DNA of 64,000 bases, from NCBI RefSeq assembly GCF_900163625.1, contig NZ_FUIE01000010.1, positions 1-64,000 on the forward strand. The letters run 5' to 3'. Of this stretch, positions 34,167 through 45,326 are shown one piece after another. Made by a program: the position numbers and the translations under genes. The DNA is from Brevundimonas diminuta 3F5N (GTDB taxonomy: Bacteria > Pseudomonadota > Alphaproteobacteria > Caulobacterales > Caulobacteraceae). Below the pieces are notes generated by a model. That model did no database searches and was not told the origin of the DNA. It worked only from the letters and a program-made list of their open reading frames with translations. Position 1 is the stretch's first letter. Each line of letters begins with the position of its first letter.

Positions 34167-35126
34167 ATGAGCGTTTCTGCAATCCTGGCGTCTGTTCTGT
34201 TGCTTGCGGGAGCGCCGCAGGCCGCGCCTCAGCCTCGTTCCGACGACCTGACGGAAGTCGAAGCCGTGATCGTGGAGGGGCGAAGGCTGGAAGAGGTGGC
34301 GCGCTCCTATGTAGAGCAAGTGTCGGAGCCGCCGCGTGGAGCGCGGCTGGCGCGCTGGAACGAGCCGATCTGCATAAGCGTAAGCAATATGCAGTCCCAC
34401 TTCGCCCAGTTTGTGATCGATCGTATCGCCATCAACGCCCTAGACGCCGGCGCTGACGTCGCCGGACCAGGATGCCGACCCAATGTTATCGTTCTTGCCA
34501 CTATCGACGGCTCGGCGTTGGCTCAAAGATTGGTCAGCGAGTTCGGCTTGGGTTTTCGACCCGCAATACAACACACCAACCGATCCCGCGCGGCGCTAAG
34601 AGAGTTTCAGAATTCACGGGAACCGGTCCGCTGGTGGAACGTGTCCATGCCGGTTGAAGCCTCATCAGGAGAGATTGCCGCCCGATTACATGGCGATTTT
34701 CTCGATCCGGATGGATCAGGCAAGCCTAGGATGGTCGTCGTAAGGGACGGCTCGCGTATTCGTTCGAATATTCGTCACGATATGGCGTGGACCATCGTCA
34801 TCATCGACATGAGCCGGACCGATGGCGTGACGCTCGGCGTGCTGGCAGACTATGTTTCAATGGTTTCGTTGGCGCAGATTGATCCGGCGGCCGACCTCAC
34901 CGGTCAACAGACTATTATGAATCTTTTCAGAACGGGCGGGACCATGCGGGGTCTCACATCCTGGGATAAGGATTATTTGGTCGCCCTCTATAGTGCGTCT
35001 CCAAATCGCTTCGACAATAGGAGCCAAGAGGCGGCTGTGACGCGAGCTCTGGTTCGCCAGCGGCTCGCCGAGGATGAACAGGACCGCAGGCATGCAACGC
35101 CGTCTGACGGTTCCCCGCAGCCTTGA
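34167..35126 (+). CDS. Secreted hypothetical protein, paralogue B
   Basis: This is the second member of the tandem pair, 319 residues, with a signal peptide (VSAILASVLLLAGAPQAAP). Blocks shared with paralogue A include LARWNEPICISVS, PGCRPNVIVLATIDG, EPVRWWNVSMPVEASSGEI, IRSNIRHDMAWTIVIIDM, SLAQIDPAADLTGQQTIMNL and SWDKDYLVALYSASPNR. Conserved Cys and Trp positions are kept, so both copies are probably functional. ATG 34167 is chosen over GTG 34164. No motif gives an activity. Confidence 0.78.
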   Translation: MSVSAILASVLLLAGAPQAAPQPRSDDLTEVEAVIVEGRRLEEVARSYVEQVSEPPRGARLARWNEPICISVSNMQSHFAQFVIDRIAINALDAGADVAGPGCRPNVIVLATIDGSALAQRLVSEFGLGFRPAIQHTNRSRAALREFQNSREPVRWWNVSMPVEASSGEIAARLHGDFLDPDGSGKPRMVVVRDGSRIRSNIRHDMAWTIVIIDMSRTDGVTLGVLADYVSMVSLAQIDPAADLTGQQTIMNLFRTGGTMRGLTSWDKDYLVALYSASPNRFDNRSQEAAVTRALVRQRLAEDEQDRRHATPSDGSPQP

Positions 35127-35230
35127 TGTATTGTTGGAGGTCTCCACCTTGCGTCGCGGAGCGGTGAACGCGATATGCTAGCATGAAGGGCGCGATTTGA
35201 ATCGCGACCGCATCATTCGAGAAGGCCTTC

Positions 35231-35872
35231 ATGCGCGATCCGATCGACTACATCTCCAACAACCTGGTGCCGATGGTGGTGGAGCAATCCAGCCGCGGCG
35301 AACGGTCGTTCGACATCTTTTCGCGTCTGCTGCGCGAGCGGATCATCTTCCTGACCGGCCCGTTCGAGGACGGTATGGCCTCGCTGATCTGCGCCCAGCT
35401 GCTGTTCCTGGAATCGGAAAACCCGAAGAAGGAAATCAGCATGTACATCAACAGCCCCGGCGGTCAGGTGACCTCGGCGCTCGCGATCTATGACACCATG
35501 CAATACATCAAGTCGCCGGTCTCGACCGTGGTCATGGGCATGGCCGCCTCGGCCGGTTCGCTGATCCTGACGGCCGGTGAAGCGGGCCAGCGCATCGCTC
35601 TACCGAATGCGCGGGTGATGGTGCACCAGCCCTCGGGCGGCTTCCGCGGCACGGCCTCGGACATCGAGCGTCATGCCGAGGACATCATCGCCACCAAGCG
35701 CCGCCTGAACGAAATCTACGTCCAGCACACCGGCCGCACCTATGAAGAGGTCGAGCGCACACTGGACCGCGACCACTTCATGACGGCGGAAGAAGCCAAG
35801 GCCTGGGGCATCGTCGATCACGTCTATGACAAGCGCACCCAGGCCGACGACGACGGCGTGAAGGCTCCCTAA
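35231..35872 (+). CDS. clpP: ATP-dependent Clp protease proteolytic subunit
   Basis: ClpP is the serine peptidase chamber of ClpXP and ClpAP, which in Caulobacterales controls cell-cycle regulators such as CtrA. The 213-residue product has the oxyanion region [16 protein letters not shown], catalytic Ser107 in MAASAGS, His132 in VHQPSGG and Asp181 in DRDHF. clpX is not the next gene; a cytochrome b561 gene follows. Confidence 0.96.
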   Translation: MRDPIDYISNNLVPMVVEQSSRGERSFDIFSRLLRERIIFLTGPFEDGMASLICAQLLFLESENPKKEISMYINSPGGQVTSALAIYDTMQYIKSPVSTVVMGMAASAGSLILTAGEAGQRIALPNARVMVHQPSGGFRGTASDIERHAEDIIATKRRLNEIYVQHTGRTYEEVERTLDRDHFMTAEEAKAWGIVDHVYDKRTQADDDGVKAP

Positions 35873-35905
35873 GCCTTAGGCACCGCTTCGGCTGCGACAA
35901 TTTGC

Positions 35906-35935
35906 GAGGCGGGATCCGGCGACGGATTCCGCCTC
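35906..35935 (+). terminator. Hairpin downstream of clpP
   Basis: A 13-bp stem (GAGGCGGGATCCG with CGGATTCCGCCTC, one wobble pair) closes a 4-nt loop. No clear T-tract follows, so this may be a weak terminator or a processing site. Confidence 0.4.
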
Positions 35936-35977
35936 GAATCGTGTTTGAGACTGGTTATCAGCGGAGAGGGCGCTTCA

Positions 35978-36520
35978 ATGGCGATGCAGTGGAGAGACGA
36001 CGGCTTCCGGTATGGCGTCGTCACGCGCGTGCTGCACTGGGCGATGGCTCTGCTGCTGGCGTGGCAGTTCACGGGCATGGCGGTGAAGATCATCGTCGGC
36101 AAGGCGCCGATCACCGCCTTCTGGGTCGGCACGCACAAAGGGATCGGCGTCATCCTGCTGACCCTGATCGTATTGCGCGCCCTGTGGGGCCTCTACAACA
36201 TGAAGACGCGTCCGGCGCACGGCGGGGGCTTCTGGGGCCTGGCCGCCAAGGTCTGGCATCTGGCGCTCTACGCCCTGATGCTGATCGTCCCGGCGCTGGC
36301 TCTGCTGCGCCAGTATGGATCAGGCAAGCCGCTGGATGTGTTCGGCGTGCGCCTGATCGACGGCGGCTGGGCCGAAGTTCCGTGGATGACCGCACCGGCC
36401 AACGCAGTCCACGGCCTACTGGCCTGGGTGCTGCTGGCGGCCATCGCGGGTCACATCCTGATGGTGCTGGTCCACCGCTTCATCTGGAAGGACGGCACGG
36501 TCAGCCGGATGATCGGCTAG
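35978..36520 (+). CDS. Cytochrome b561 family protein
   Basis: This is a four-helix inner-membrane di-heme cytochrome b561 of 180 residues, a quinone-linked electron carrier. Candidate heme-binding histidines lie in RVLHWAMALLL, FWVGTHKGIGV, NAVHGLLAWVL and AAIAGHILMVLVHRF. The start at 35978 follows GGAGAGG; the in-frame sequence before it is unlikely to be translated. It stands alone after clpP. Confidence 0.9.
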   Translation: MAMQWRDDGFRYGVVTRVLHWAMALLLAWQFTGMAVKIIVGKAPITAFWVGTHKGIGVILLTLIVLRALWGLYNMKTRPAHGGGFWGLAAKVWHLALYALMLIVPALALLRQYGSGKPLDVFGVRLIDGGWAEVPWMTAPANAVHGLLAWVLLAAIAGHILMVLVHRFIWKDGTVSRMIG

Positions 36521-36582
36521 CCTTGTTCAGCCCGCCGTCATCGCCAGAGTGACGGCGGCCAGGGTGACAGCGGAAGGCGCAA

Positions 36583-38679
<2,097 letters not shown>

Positions 38680-38747
38680 CAGGGCATTTTGCGGCGATTC
38701 GGGGCAGGGTCTGGTAGGCTTCGAACACGGCGGGGGCAAGGCCCGCT

Positions 38748-40034
38748 TCAGGCTGTTCGATCGGAAGCCAGGTTGCGCGCCAAAACCGCGACGAACAGGG
38801 TCCAGGGCAGATCCTGGTGGCTCATCAAGACGCTTTCCGACACGCTGAGCAACAGGAAGGCGGCCAGATAGGCCAGGCTCAAGTAACCTTCACGTCGCCC
38901 CAGGCTATTCAGGCGGAACAGTATCGCAGTCGCCGTCAGAGCTATGACCGCACCCACCAGCCACGTCCCCGTCCAGCCCAGTTGAACGCGCAGGTCCAAC
39001 CAACCGTGGTGCGCCGAGGGCACGCGCCAGCCGGTCTCGTGGCGAATCCACTCCATCGGTTCGGTATCCAGCACCCAGAAGGCGCCGTAACCATAGCCGA
39101 GCCAGGGTCTCTGCGCCGCCATGCGCTCGATCGCGGCCCAGATCTCGGTGCGGCCGGTCAGCGTCGGATCCTTGCCGAACAAGGCCAGAATTTCGACGGA
39201 GTACTGACTCCAGACCCACAGGCTGATGACGGCGGTCAGCCCCAGGCTCCATACGATGACGACCCCGAACACCGGCCCCATGCGGGCGATCAGGCGGCAC
39301 ATGGCGATCAGCCCGCCGCCCAGCATGGCCATGATCAGGGCGGTCTTGGACTGCGAGCCCAGCAGGGCCAGCGCGCAGACGCCGATGGCCGCCACGGCGA
39401 TGCGTCGATCCTGCGGTGCGCCCGCCGCCAGCAGGGCCGAGGCGGCGATCAGGCCGACCGCCATGATCATTCCCATGTGGTTCTTTTCGTACCATAGGCC
39501 GCGCCACAACCCGGCGTTGGCGCTGTGATGGACGCCCAGACTCGGAAAGAGGAAGACGGCGATCAGGCTGCCGACGCCGAGGGCAAGGAAGGTCCAGGTC
39601 AGCAGGCGCGGCAGTTCCGCGCCCTGGAATGCGACGCCGAGATAGATGGAGAAGCCGCCGGTCAGGGCCAGGGCCAGAACCCGTCGTTGGGTTACGTCCG
39701 GCGCTTGCGACCATAGGCCGGACGCCAAGGCCAGGATCACCATCAGCGCGAGCAGGATGAAGGCGGGCCAGGCCGCCGCCATCTGGCGCGCCCGAAACGC
39801 CATAAGTCCCAGTATGATCAGATAGACCGGCGGCCAGATCAGTCGAAGCGCCGGAAGTTCTTGCTGCTGAGGTGCAAAGATCGGTCCGATCAGCGCCCCG
39901 GTCAGAAGGAATAGGATGAAGGCCGCCGCGACCTGTTCCCAAAGGCGCGGCGCGACTGAGGATGTCTGGGGTTCTGGACGAACGGCGCGCACGGGCGCAC
40001 CTTCGCGGAACAGGGTTAAGGAAGGGTGGGGCAT
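38748..40034 (-). CDS. O-antigen ligase/Wzy-like polymerase
   Basis: This membrane protein of up to 428 residues has about ten helices and the Wzy_C signature near its centre-C half (GRTEIWAAIERMAAQRPWLG, then YGYGAFW and a large periplasmic loop with ESVLMSHQDLPW). It may polymerise repeat units of the holdfast (HfsC/HfsI-like) or another exopolysaccharide. Start ATG 40034 lacks a ribosome site; GTG 39995, preceded by GAAGG, is a likely alternative. It is divergent from LtrA. Confidence 0.8.
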   Translation of the reverse strand: MPHPSLTLFREGAPVRAVRPEPQTSSVAPRLWEQVAAAFILFLLTGALIGPIFAPQQQELPALRLIWPPVYLIILGLMAFRARQMAAAWPAFILLALMVILALASGLWSQAPDVTQRRVLALALTGGFSIYLGVAFQGAELPRLLTWTFLALGVGSLIAVFLFPSLGVHHSANAGLWRGLWYEKNHMGMIMAVGLIAASALLAAGAPQDRRIAVAAIGVCALALLGSQSKTALIMAMLGGGLIAMCRLIARMGPVFGVVIVWSLGLTAVISLWVWSQYSVEILALFGKDPTLTGRTEIWAAIERMAAQRPWLGYGYGAFWVLDTEPMEWIRHETGWRVPSAHHGWLDLRVQLGWTGTWLVGAVIALTATAILFRLNSLGRREGYLSLAYLAAFLLLSVSESVLMSHQDLPWTLFVAVLARNLASDRTA

Positions 40035-41193
40035 GGCCGCCAGTCTGATGCGCGTTCGACGGCCCGGAGAGCATGCACGGGTCAGCTTTGTCGAGCTATT
40101 CTTCGATCTCGTCTTCGTCTTCGCCATCACCCAGGTCAGCCATCTGCTGCTGGCGCACCTGACGCCGCTGGGTGCGCTGGAGGCGGCCGTCCTGTTGGCG
40201 GCGGTCTGGTGGGTGTGGATCGACACCAGCTGGATCACCAACTGGTTGGATCCCGAGCGCGGTCCCGTACGGCTGATGATGTTCGCCCTGATGGCGGCGG
40301 GCCTGGTCATGTCGATGTCCCTGCCCACGGCGTTCGGCGACAGGGGACTGACGTTCGCTTGCGCCTTCGCCGCCATTCAGGTGGGACGCAGTCTGTTCAC
40401 CCTGTGGGCGGTGCGCAGTTCGCCAGCGCAGAGGGCGAACTTCCAGAGGATATCGCTATGGGCCCTGCTGGGCGCCGTATTCTGGATCAGCGGCGGCCTG
40501 GCGGAGGGGCAGACGCGGCTGCTGATCTGGCTGATCGCCCTGGCGCTGGAGTTCACAGGTCCGGCTCTGGCCTTCTTCGTGCCGGGCCTGGGACGATCTA
40601 GCACGACGGACTGGGACGTCGAGGGCGCGCACCTGGCCGAGCGAGTCGGCCTGTTCGTCATCATCTGCCTGGGCGAGTCGATCATCATCACCGGAGCGAC
40701 GTTCGCGGAACTGACGTGGACAGCGCCGGTGGTTGCGGCCTTCGTGTCCGCCTTCGCCACCACCATCGCCATGTGGTGGCTGTTCTTCAGCGAGGCGCAC
40801 GAGGCGGGATCGGAAACCATCAGCCACGCCGCTGACCCCGGCGCCATCGCCCGAAGAACCTATACCTATTGCCCGATCATCGTGGTGGCGGGGATCGTGG
40901 TGACGGCGGTCGGCGATGAGCTGGCCCTGGCGCATCCGTTGGGCGTGGCGGGCGCGGCGAGTGCGGCCGTGCTGATCGGCGGTCCTCTGCTGTTCCTGTT
41001 GGGCACGGCCCTGTCGGTCTTCAGCATTTGGGGCAAGGTGGCGTGGCCGCGTGTGTTTGGAGGGGCGGTTCTGGGAGTCGTTTTCCTGATCGGGCGACAG
41101 TGGTCGCCGCTGGCGCTGACGATGGCGTCGACCATTGTTCTGGTGGCGACGGGGCTGTGGGAGTCCTTCGCCCCGCGAGGACAGCGCGCCTAG
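40033..41193 (+). CDS. Low temperature requirement protein A (LtrA) family
   Basis: This polytopic membrane protein has 386 residues and about 12 helices. The LtrA signature is the N-terminal SFVELFFDLVFVFAITQVSH, with CLGESIIITGATFAEL in the middle. Function in bacteria is poorly known; the name comes from a Listeria cold-growth phenotype. GGAAGG precedes the start. Its stop codon overlaps that of the convergent uvrD gene. Confidence 0.88.
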   Translation: MAASLMRVRRPGEHARVSFVELFFDLVFVFAITQVSHLLLAHLTPLGALEAAVLLAAVWWVWIDTSWITNWLDPERGPVRLMMFALMAAGLVMSMSLPTAFGDRGLTFACAFAAIQVGRSLFTLWAVRSSPAQRANFQRISLWALLGAVFWISGGLAEGQTRLLIWLIALALEFTGPALAFFVPGLGRSSTTDWDVEGAHLAERVGLFVIICLGESIIITGATFAELTWTAPVVAAFVSAFATTIAMWWLFFSEAHEAGSETISHAADPGAIARRTYTYCPIIVVAGIVVTAVGDELALAHPLGVAGAASAAVLIGGPLLFLLGTALSVFSIWGKVAWPRVFGGAVLGVVFLIGRQWSPLALTMASTIVLVATGLWESFAPRGQRA

Positions 41194-43529
41194 GGCGCCT
41201 TCTCTACGAAGGTGTCGATGACCTTCTTCTCGCCCGCCTTGTCGAAGCTGACCACCAGCTTGTTGCCCTCCACCGCACGAACGGAGCCATAGCCGAATTT
41301 CTGGTGGAACACCCGATCGCCGCGCGCCCAGCCGGACGCTGCCTTGGGATCGGCCGTGGCGATCAGGCGGCCTTCGCCCTCGATCACGGCGCGGCGGGCG
41401 TAGGCGGGCTTGGGCGTCTGGGCGGCAGTATAGGTCTGGGCGCGCTTCCAGCCGGGGCTGGAATAGCCGCTGCCGAAGGAGGGGGCCTCGTCCCAGCGGC
41501 TCTTGGCCTCCTTCATGCCGGTCGAGGCGCCGTAATAGCCGGTGTCCGACTGCGGCTCGACGTGGGCGATCGGCAGTTCATCGACGAAGCGGCTGGGCAG
41601 CTGAGAGGTCCAGCGGCCATAAACCATGCGGTTGGCGGCGAAGCTGATGCGCGCATCCTGCTTGGCGCGGGTGACGCCGACGTAGGCCAGGCGGCGCTCC
41701 TCCTCCAGGCCCTTCACCCCCTTCTCGTCGATGCTGCGCTGGCTGGGGAAGACGCCTTCCTCCCAGCCCGGCAGGAAGACCAGCGGGAACTCCAGCCCCT
41801 TGGCGCCGTGCAGGGTCATGATCTGCACCGAGCCTGAACCGTCGGCGTTTTCGTCGCGGCGCTCCAGATCCATGACCAGCGAAACGTGCTCCAGATACGC
41901 CTGCAGCGTCTCGAACGACTGCATCGACTGGGTCAGCTCCTTGAGGTTGTCCAACCGCGTCTGGCCGCTGGTGCGGTCGGCCTTCTGCATGGCGGTGTAG
42001 CCGCTCTCGTCCAGCAGGGTCTCCGTCACCTGCCAGTGCGGCGTGCCCATGGCCATCAGGTCGCGCCAGCGGTCCAGATCACGCACGAAGTTGGCTAGCG
42101 GCGTGCGGGTGCGGGCCTGAAGCTCGTCCGTGGTGATCAGATGGCGCACCGCCTGCATGGCCGAGACGCCATTCTCGCGCGCGATGTGAAGGATCTTCTG
42201 GACCGAGGTGTCGCCGATGCCGCGCTTGGGGACGTTGACAATGCGCTCGAAGGCCAGATCGTCGTCCTCGGACTGGATCAGCCGCAGATAGGCGTGGGCG
42301 TCGCGGATTTCCGCCCGCTCGAAGAAGCGCGGCCCGCCGATGACGACATAGGGAATGGCCAGCATCAGGAAGCGTTCTTCAAACGCACGCATCTGGAATG
42401 ACGCGCGAACAAGAACGGCCATGTCCTTGTAATTCATGTCCTGCTTGCGCGCAGTCTCGATCTCGTCGGCGATCAGGCGGGCCTCGGCCTCGCCGTCCCA
42501 GACGCCGCGCACGCGCACCTTGTCGCCGCTGTCGTCCTCGGTCCACAGGGTCTTGCCCAGCCGGTCCTGATTGGCCGCGATCAGGGCCGAGGCGGCGCCG
42601 AGAATGTGCTTGGTCGAGCGGTAGTTGCGCTCCAGCCGGATGACCTTGGCGCCGGGGAAGTCGCGCTCGAAGCGCAGGATGTTGTCCACCTCGGCGCCGC
42701 GCCAGCCGTAGATCGACTGATCGTCGTCGCCGACGCAGCAGACATTGCCGGTCGAGGACGTCAGCAGCCGCAGCCACAGATACTGGGCGACGTTGGTGTC
42801 CTGATACTCGTCCACCAGAATATAGCGGAACCGGCGGCGATATTCCTCCGCCAGATCAGCATGTTTCGACAGAATGGTGATGTTATGCAGCAGAAGGTCG
42901 CCGAAGTCGCAGGCGTTCAGCGTCGCCAGCCGCGCCTGATAGGCGGCGTACAGCGCCGGGCCTTTTCCGTTGGCGAAATCCTCGCCAGGCGGCAGCTTGT
43001 CGGGCGTCCAGCCGCGGTTCTTCCAGTGGTCGATCATATGGGCCAGCGACTTGGGCGTGAACCGCTTGGTGTCGATATTGGCGGCTTCTAGAAGCTGCTT
43101 CAGCAGCCGCTCCTGATCGTCGGTGTCCAGAATGGTGAAGCTGGACTTCAGCCCGACCAGCTCCGCATGGCGCCGCAGGATCTGCGCCGCGACCGAGTGG
43201 AAAGTGCCCAGCCAGCGCAGCCCCTCGGACGAGGGACCGATCAGGTGCCCTATGCGCTCGCGCATCTCGCGCGCGGCCTTGTTGGTGAAGGTGACGACCA
43301 GCAGTTCCCACGGCTTGGCCCGTCCGGTCGCCAGAATATGCGCCAGACGGGTGGTCAGGACGCGCGTCTTGCCCGTGCCCGCGCCGGCGAGCACCAGCAC
43401 CGGCCCCTCGGTCGTCTCCACCGCCTCGCGCTGTTCGGGGTTCAGGCCCGACAGATAGTCGGGCGCCGCACCTTGCGGTGCCTGAGCGCGGGCGAGGTCG
43501 GAAATGCGGGGAGCGGGCAGGTCGGTCAC
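41190..43529 (-). CDS. uvrD: UvrD/PcrA superfamily 1A DNA helicase
   Basis: This 3'-5' helicase acts in nucleotide excision and mismatch repair. Motif I is GAGTGKTRVLT, Ia FTNKAAREMRER, II VDEYQDTN, III GDDDQSIYGWRGA, IV RLERNYRST, V TLHGAKGLEF and VI RRLAYVGVTRAK. The 779-residue product has the C-terminal Tudor-like end (DRVFHQKFGYGSVRAVEG) that binds RNA polymerase in UvrD/PcrA. The N-terminal stretch of about 35 residues before the Q motif is extra. Identification is secure; UvrD versus PcrA naming is arbitrary. Confidence 0.94.
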   Translation of the reverse strand: MTDLPAPRISDLARAQAPQGAAPDYLSGLNPEQREAVETTEGPVLVLAGAGTGKTRVLTTRLAHILATGRAKPWELLVVTFTNKAAREMRERIGHLIGPSSEGLRWLGTFHSVAAQILRRHAELVGLKSSFTILDTDDQERLLKQLLEAANIDTKRFTPKSLAHMIDHWKNRGWTPDKLPPGEDFANGKGPALYAAYQARLATLNACDFGDLLLHNITILSKHADLAEEYRRRFRYILVDEYQDTNVAQYLWLRLLTSSTGNVCCVGDDDQSIYGWRGAEVDNILRFERDFPGAKVIRLERNYRSTKHILGAASALIAANQDRLGKTLWTEDDSGDKVRVRGVWDGEAEARLIADEIETARKQDMNYKDMAVLVRASFQMRAFEERFLMLAIPYVVIGGPRFFERAEIRDAHAYLRLIQSEDDDLAFERIVNVPKRGIGDTSVQKILHIARENGVSAMQAVRHLITTDELQARTRTPLANFVRDLDRWRDLMAMGTPHWQVTETLLDESGYTAMQKADRTSGQTRLDNLKELTQSMQSFETLQAYLEHVSLVMDLERRDENADGSGSVQIMTLHGAKGLEFPLVFLPGWEEGVFPSQRSIDEKGVKGLEEERRLAYVGVTRAKQDARISFAANRMVYGRWTSQLPSRFVDELPIAHVEPQSDTGYYGASTGMKEAKSRWDEAPSFGSGYSSPGWKRAQTYTAAQTPKPAYARRAVIEGEGRLIATADPKAASGWARGDRVFHQKFGYGSVRAVEGNKLVVSFDKAGEKKVIDTFVEKAP

Positions 43530-43704
43530 AGGGGCGGATACTCGGGCGGCGACGGGGACGGGCGGGCGAGCCGCCGGAATCTCAAAGGGAGAACATAAGC
43601 AGCACAGCGGCCAAAGTCAGTCCCATTCGCACGATCTGTGGTTGGAACCGTGAACAGCGAGCGCCGTTTTGCGGCTGACAGGGCAAGCAAGGGAGGAGCG
43701 TCTG

Positions 43705-43959
43705 ATGGCGAACAGTTCCAGCGGCGGCGCGAACGTCGGCCTCGCCTTCATCGTGGGCGCCTTGGTGGTGGTTGTCGCTGTTCTGGCGTGGTTTCTGCTC
43801 GGGCGAGGCGGGCCGATGCGCCCGGAAACGCCCAACCTGAACGTGGACATCAATGTACCGGCGCCGCGTCTGCCCGAGGCGCCGGACCGTCCCGCGCCGC
43901 CCAAACTGCCCAGCCCGACCGAACCGCCGCAGGTGGCCGCGCCCGAGCCCAAGGCATGA
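43705..43959 (+). CDS. Small single-pass membrane protein, 84 aa
   Basis: Unknown function. A short N-terminal cytoplasmic part precedes one helix (VGLAFIVGALVVVVAVLAWFL). The tail outside is proline-rich (LPEAPDRPAPPKLPSPTEPP). GGGAGGAG lies upstream of ATG 43705. It overlaps no other gene and is followed after 4 nt by the DUF488 gene, so the two are probably cotranscribed. Confidence 0.7.
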   Translation: MANSSSGGANVGLAFIVGALVVVVAVLAWFLLGRGGPMRPETPNLNVDINVPAPRLPEAPDRPAPPKLPSPTEPPQVAAPEPKA

Positions 43960-43963
43960 GGTC

Positions 43964-44311
43964 GTGAAGGTCGCCTTGAAGCGGGTCTATGAGCCGCCGT
44001 CGGATACGGACGGGACGCGCGTCCTGGTGGATCGCCTGTGGCCGCGCGGACTGAGCAAGGACAGGGCCCGCGTCGATCTGTGGTTGAAGGAGATCGCGCC
44101 GACGACGGCGTTGCGGCAGTGGTTCGCCCACGATCCAGCGAAATGGGATGAGTTCCAGCGGCGGTATCGGGCGGAGCTGGAGGTCAACGAGGCGGCTGTG
44201 TCCGAGTTGAGGGCTGCGCTCGTCAGCGGCCCGGCGACCCTGGTCTATGGCGCCAGGGATGAGGCGCATAACGACGCCGTCGTGCTGGCGGCCTATCTGT
44301 CCGCATCTTGA
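43964..44311 (+). CDS. DUF488 family protein (YeaO-like)
   Basis: This 115-residue protein of unknown activity belongs to the short DUF488 group. Family motifs are KRVYEPPSDTDGTRVLVDRL, WPRGLSKDRARVDLW, LRQWFAHDPAKWDEF and TLVYGARDEAHNDAVVL. GTG 43964 is the start that gives the normal N terminus; a longer in-frame reading overlaps the upstream gene. Confidence 0.87.
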   Translation: MKVALKRVYEPPSDTDGTRVLVDRLWPRGLSKDRARVDLWLKEIAPTTALRQWFAHDPAKWDEFQRRYRAELEVNEAAVSELRAALVSGPATLVYGARDEAHNDAVVLAAYLSAS

Positions 44312-44319
44312 CCCTTTAA

Positions 44320-44351
44320 CCGCTCATCCCGGCCTTCGCCGGGATGAGCGG
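44320..44351. terminator. Perfect 14-bp hairpin between convergent genes
   Basis: CCGCTCATCCCGGC and GCCGGGATGAGCGG pair perfectly around CTTC. It sits between the DUF488 gene and the convergent SIMPL gene. The right arm recurs as a 20-base match at 62487-62506, so this is also a dispersed repeat. Confidence 0.65.
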
Positions 44352-44358
44352 GGTGTGA

Positions 44359-45084
44359 TTACTTCAGCCGATAGCTGATCGTCGTGACGACCCGCACCTT
44401 CTTGTTCGGGCTGCTGGCTTCATCGCCCGTGCCGTCGCGCGACAGGATCTCGAACGAACCCTGACCCGCCGTCTTGATCGGCCCCAGAGGCGCGCCGGAG
44501 TCCTTGGCGAACTGTTCGGCGCCGCTGCGGGCGGCGGCGGTGGCCTCGGCGATCATGGCGGGGCGCACGTCGTTCAGCTTGGTGAAGATGTAGGATGGGC
44601 CGTTGAAGTCCTGCAGCACCACGCCCTGCCGCACCAGATCGTTCAGGTTGCGGGTCGTGGTCTGCACCCGATCCACGTCCGTGGTGCGCACGATCACGGT
44701 CTGGGTCAGGATGAAGCGCGGCCCGCCGGTCTGGCTGGCGTATTCGCGAGAGCGCGTGTCGGCCACGCCCAACTGGCCCAGGTCCACTGCGTCGTCTGGA
44801 TAGCCCTGGGCCTTCAGGAACTGGCGCACGATGGCCAGATCGCCGTCGATGCGCGCCTGCACCTCCGACAGCACGTCGCCCGAGGCGGTGAAGCGGACCG
44901 GCAGGACGGCCAGATCGGCCTTCACGTCCTTTTCCGCTAGGCCGCGCACGGTGACGGAGCGGTCGCCCGCGCGGGCGTTGACCACGCCCTGACCGATCAG
45001 GGCGCCGCCGCCGATCAGGCCCACGGCCACCAGTCCGCCGAAGACGGCGGCGGGGATCAGGCGGTTGGCGTTCGTATCGCTCAT
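44359..45084 (-). CDS. SIMPL domain (DUF541) exported protein
   Basis: This 241-residue protein has an N-terminal helix (LIPAAVFGGLVAVGLIGGGAL) and a periplasmic SIMPL domain. Domain landmarks are SVTVRGLAEKDVKADLAVL, a central LVRQGVVL segment and the ending VRVVTTISYRLK. Related proteins are oxidative-stress or outer-membrane-linked factors with unclear mechanism. Its start overlaps the stop of the RHH gene (ATGA), giving a three-gene operon with the YbaY-like lipoprotein. Confidence 0.87.
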   Translation of the reverse strand: MSDTNANRLIPAAVFGGLVAVGLIGGGALIGQGVVNARAGDRSVTVRGLAEKDVKADLAVLPVRFTASGDVLSEVQARIDGDLAIVRQFLKAQGYPDDAVDLGQLGVADTRSREYASQTGGPRFILTQTVIVRTTDVDRVQTTTRNLNDLVRQGVVLQDFNGPSYIFTKLNDVRPAMIAEATAAARSGAEQFAKDSGAPLGPIKTAGQGSFEILSRDGTGDEASSPNKKVRVVTTISYRLK

Positions 45085-45323
45085 GACGTCGTCTCTTCTT
45101 CTGCGAAGCTGCGGTCGCCGCCAGTCCATTGCAGGGCCAGGATGCGGCAGGCGGAGGCCAGGGGACGACGGCCCCGCCAGTCGTCGATGCGGATCAGCAG
45201 GCCGGACCGGCTGAGCGCCAGTTCGGCAGCGATGGCGTCCAGCACGGCCCAGAACTCAGGCTCCAGCGCCACCGAGGTGGCGTGGCCGGACAGCAGCACC
45301 GATCGCTTGGCGAGGCCGCTCAA
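45081..45323 (-). CDS. Ribbon-helix-helix domain protein, 80 aa
   Basis: This small protein has the RHH_4 fold seen in many alphaproteobacterial genomes: KRSVLLSGHATSVALEPEFW forms the strand and first helix, and LDAIAAELALSRSGLLIRID the second helix. Such proteins are predicted DNA binders but rarely studied. It sits between the YbaY-like and SIMPL genes and has no adjacent toxin, so an antitoxin role is not supported. Confidence 0.8.
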   Translation of the reverse strand: MSGLAKRSVLLSGHATSVALEPEFWAVLDAIAAELALSRSGLLIRIDDWRGRRPLASACRILALQWTGGDRSFAEEETTS

Positions 45324-45326
45324 GGC

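Noticed and set aside
45081..45323. Antitoxin of a toxin-antitoxin pair
   Set aside because: The ribbon-helix-helix gene is flanked by a lipoprotein and a SIMPL protein, and no toxin-like gene is adjacent.
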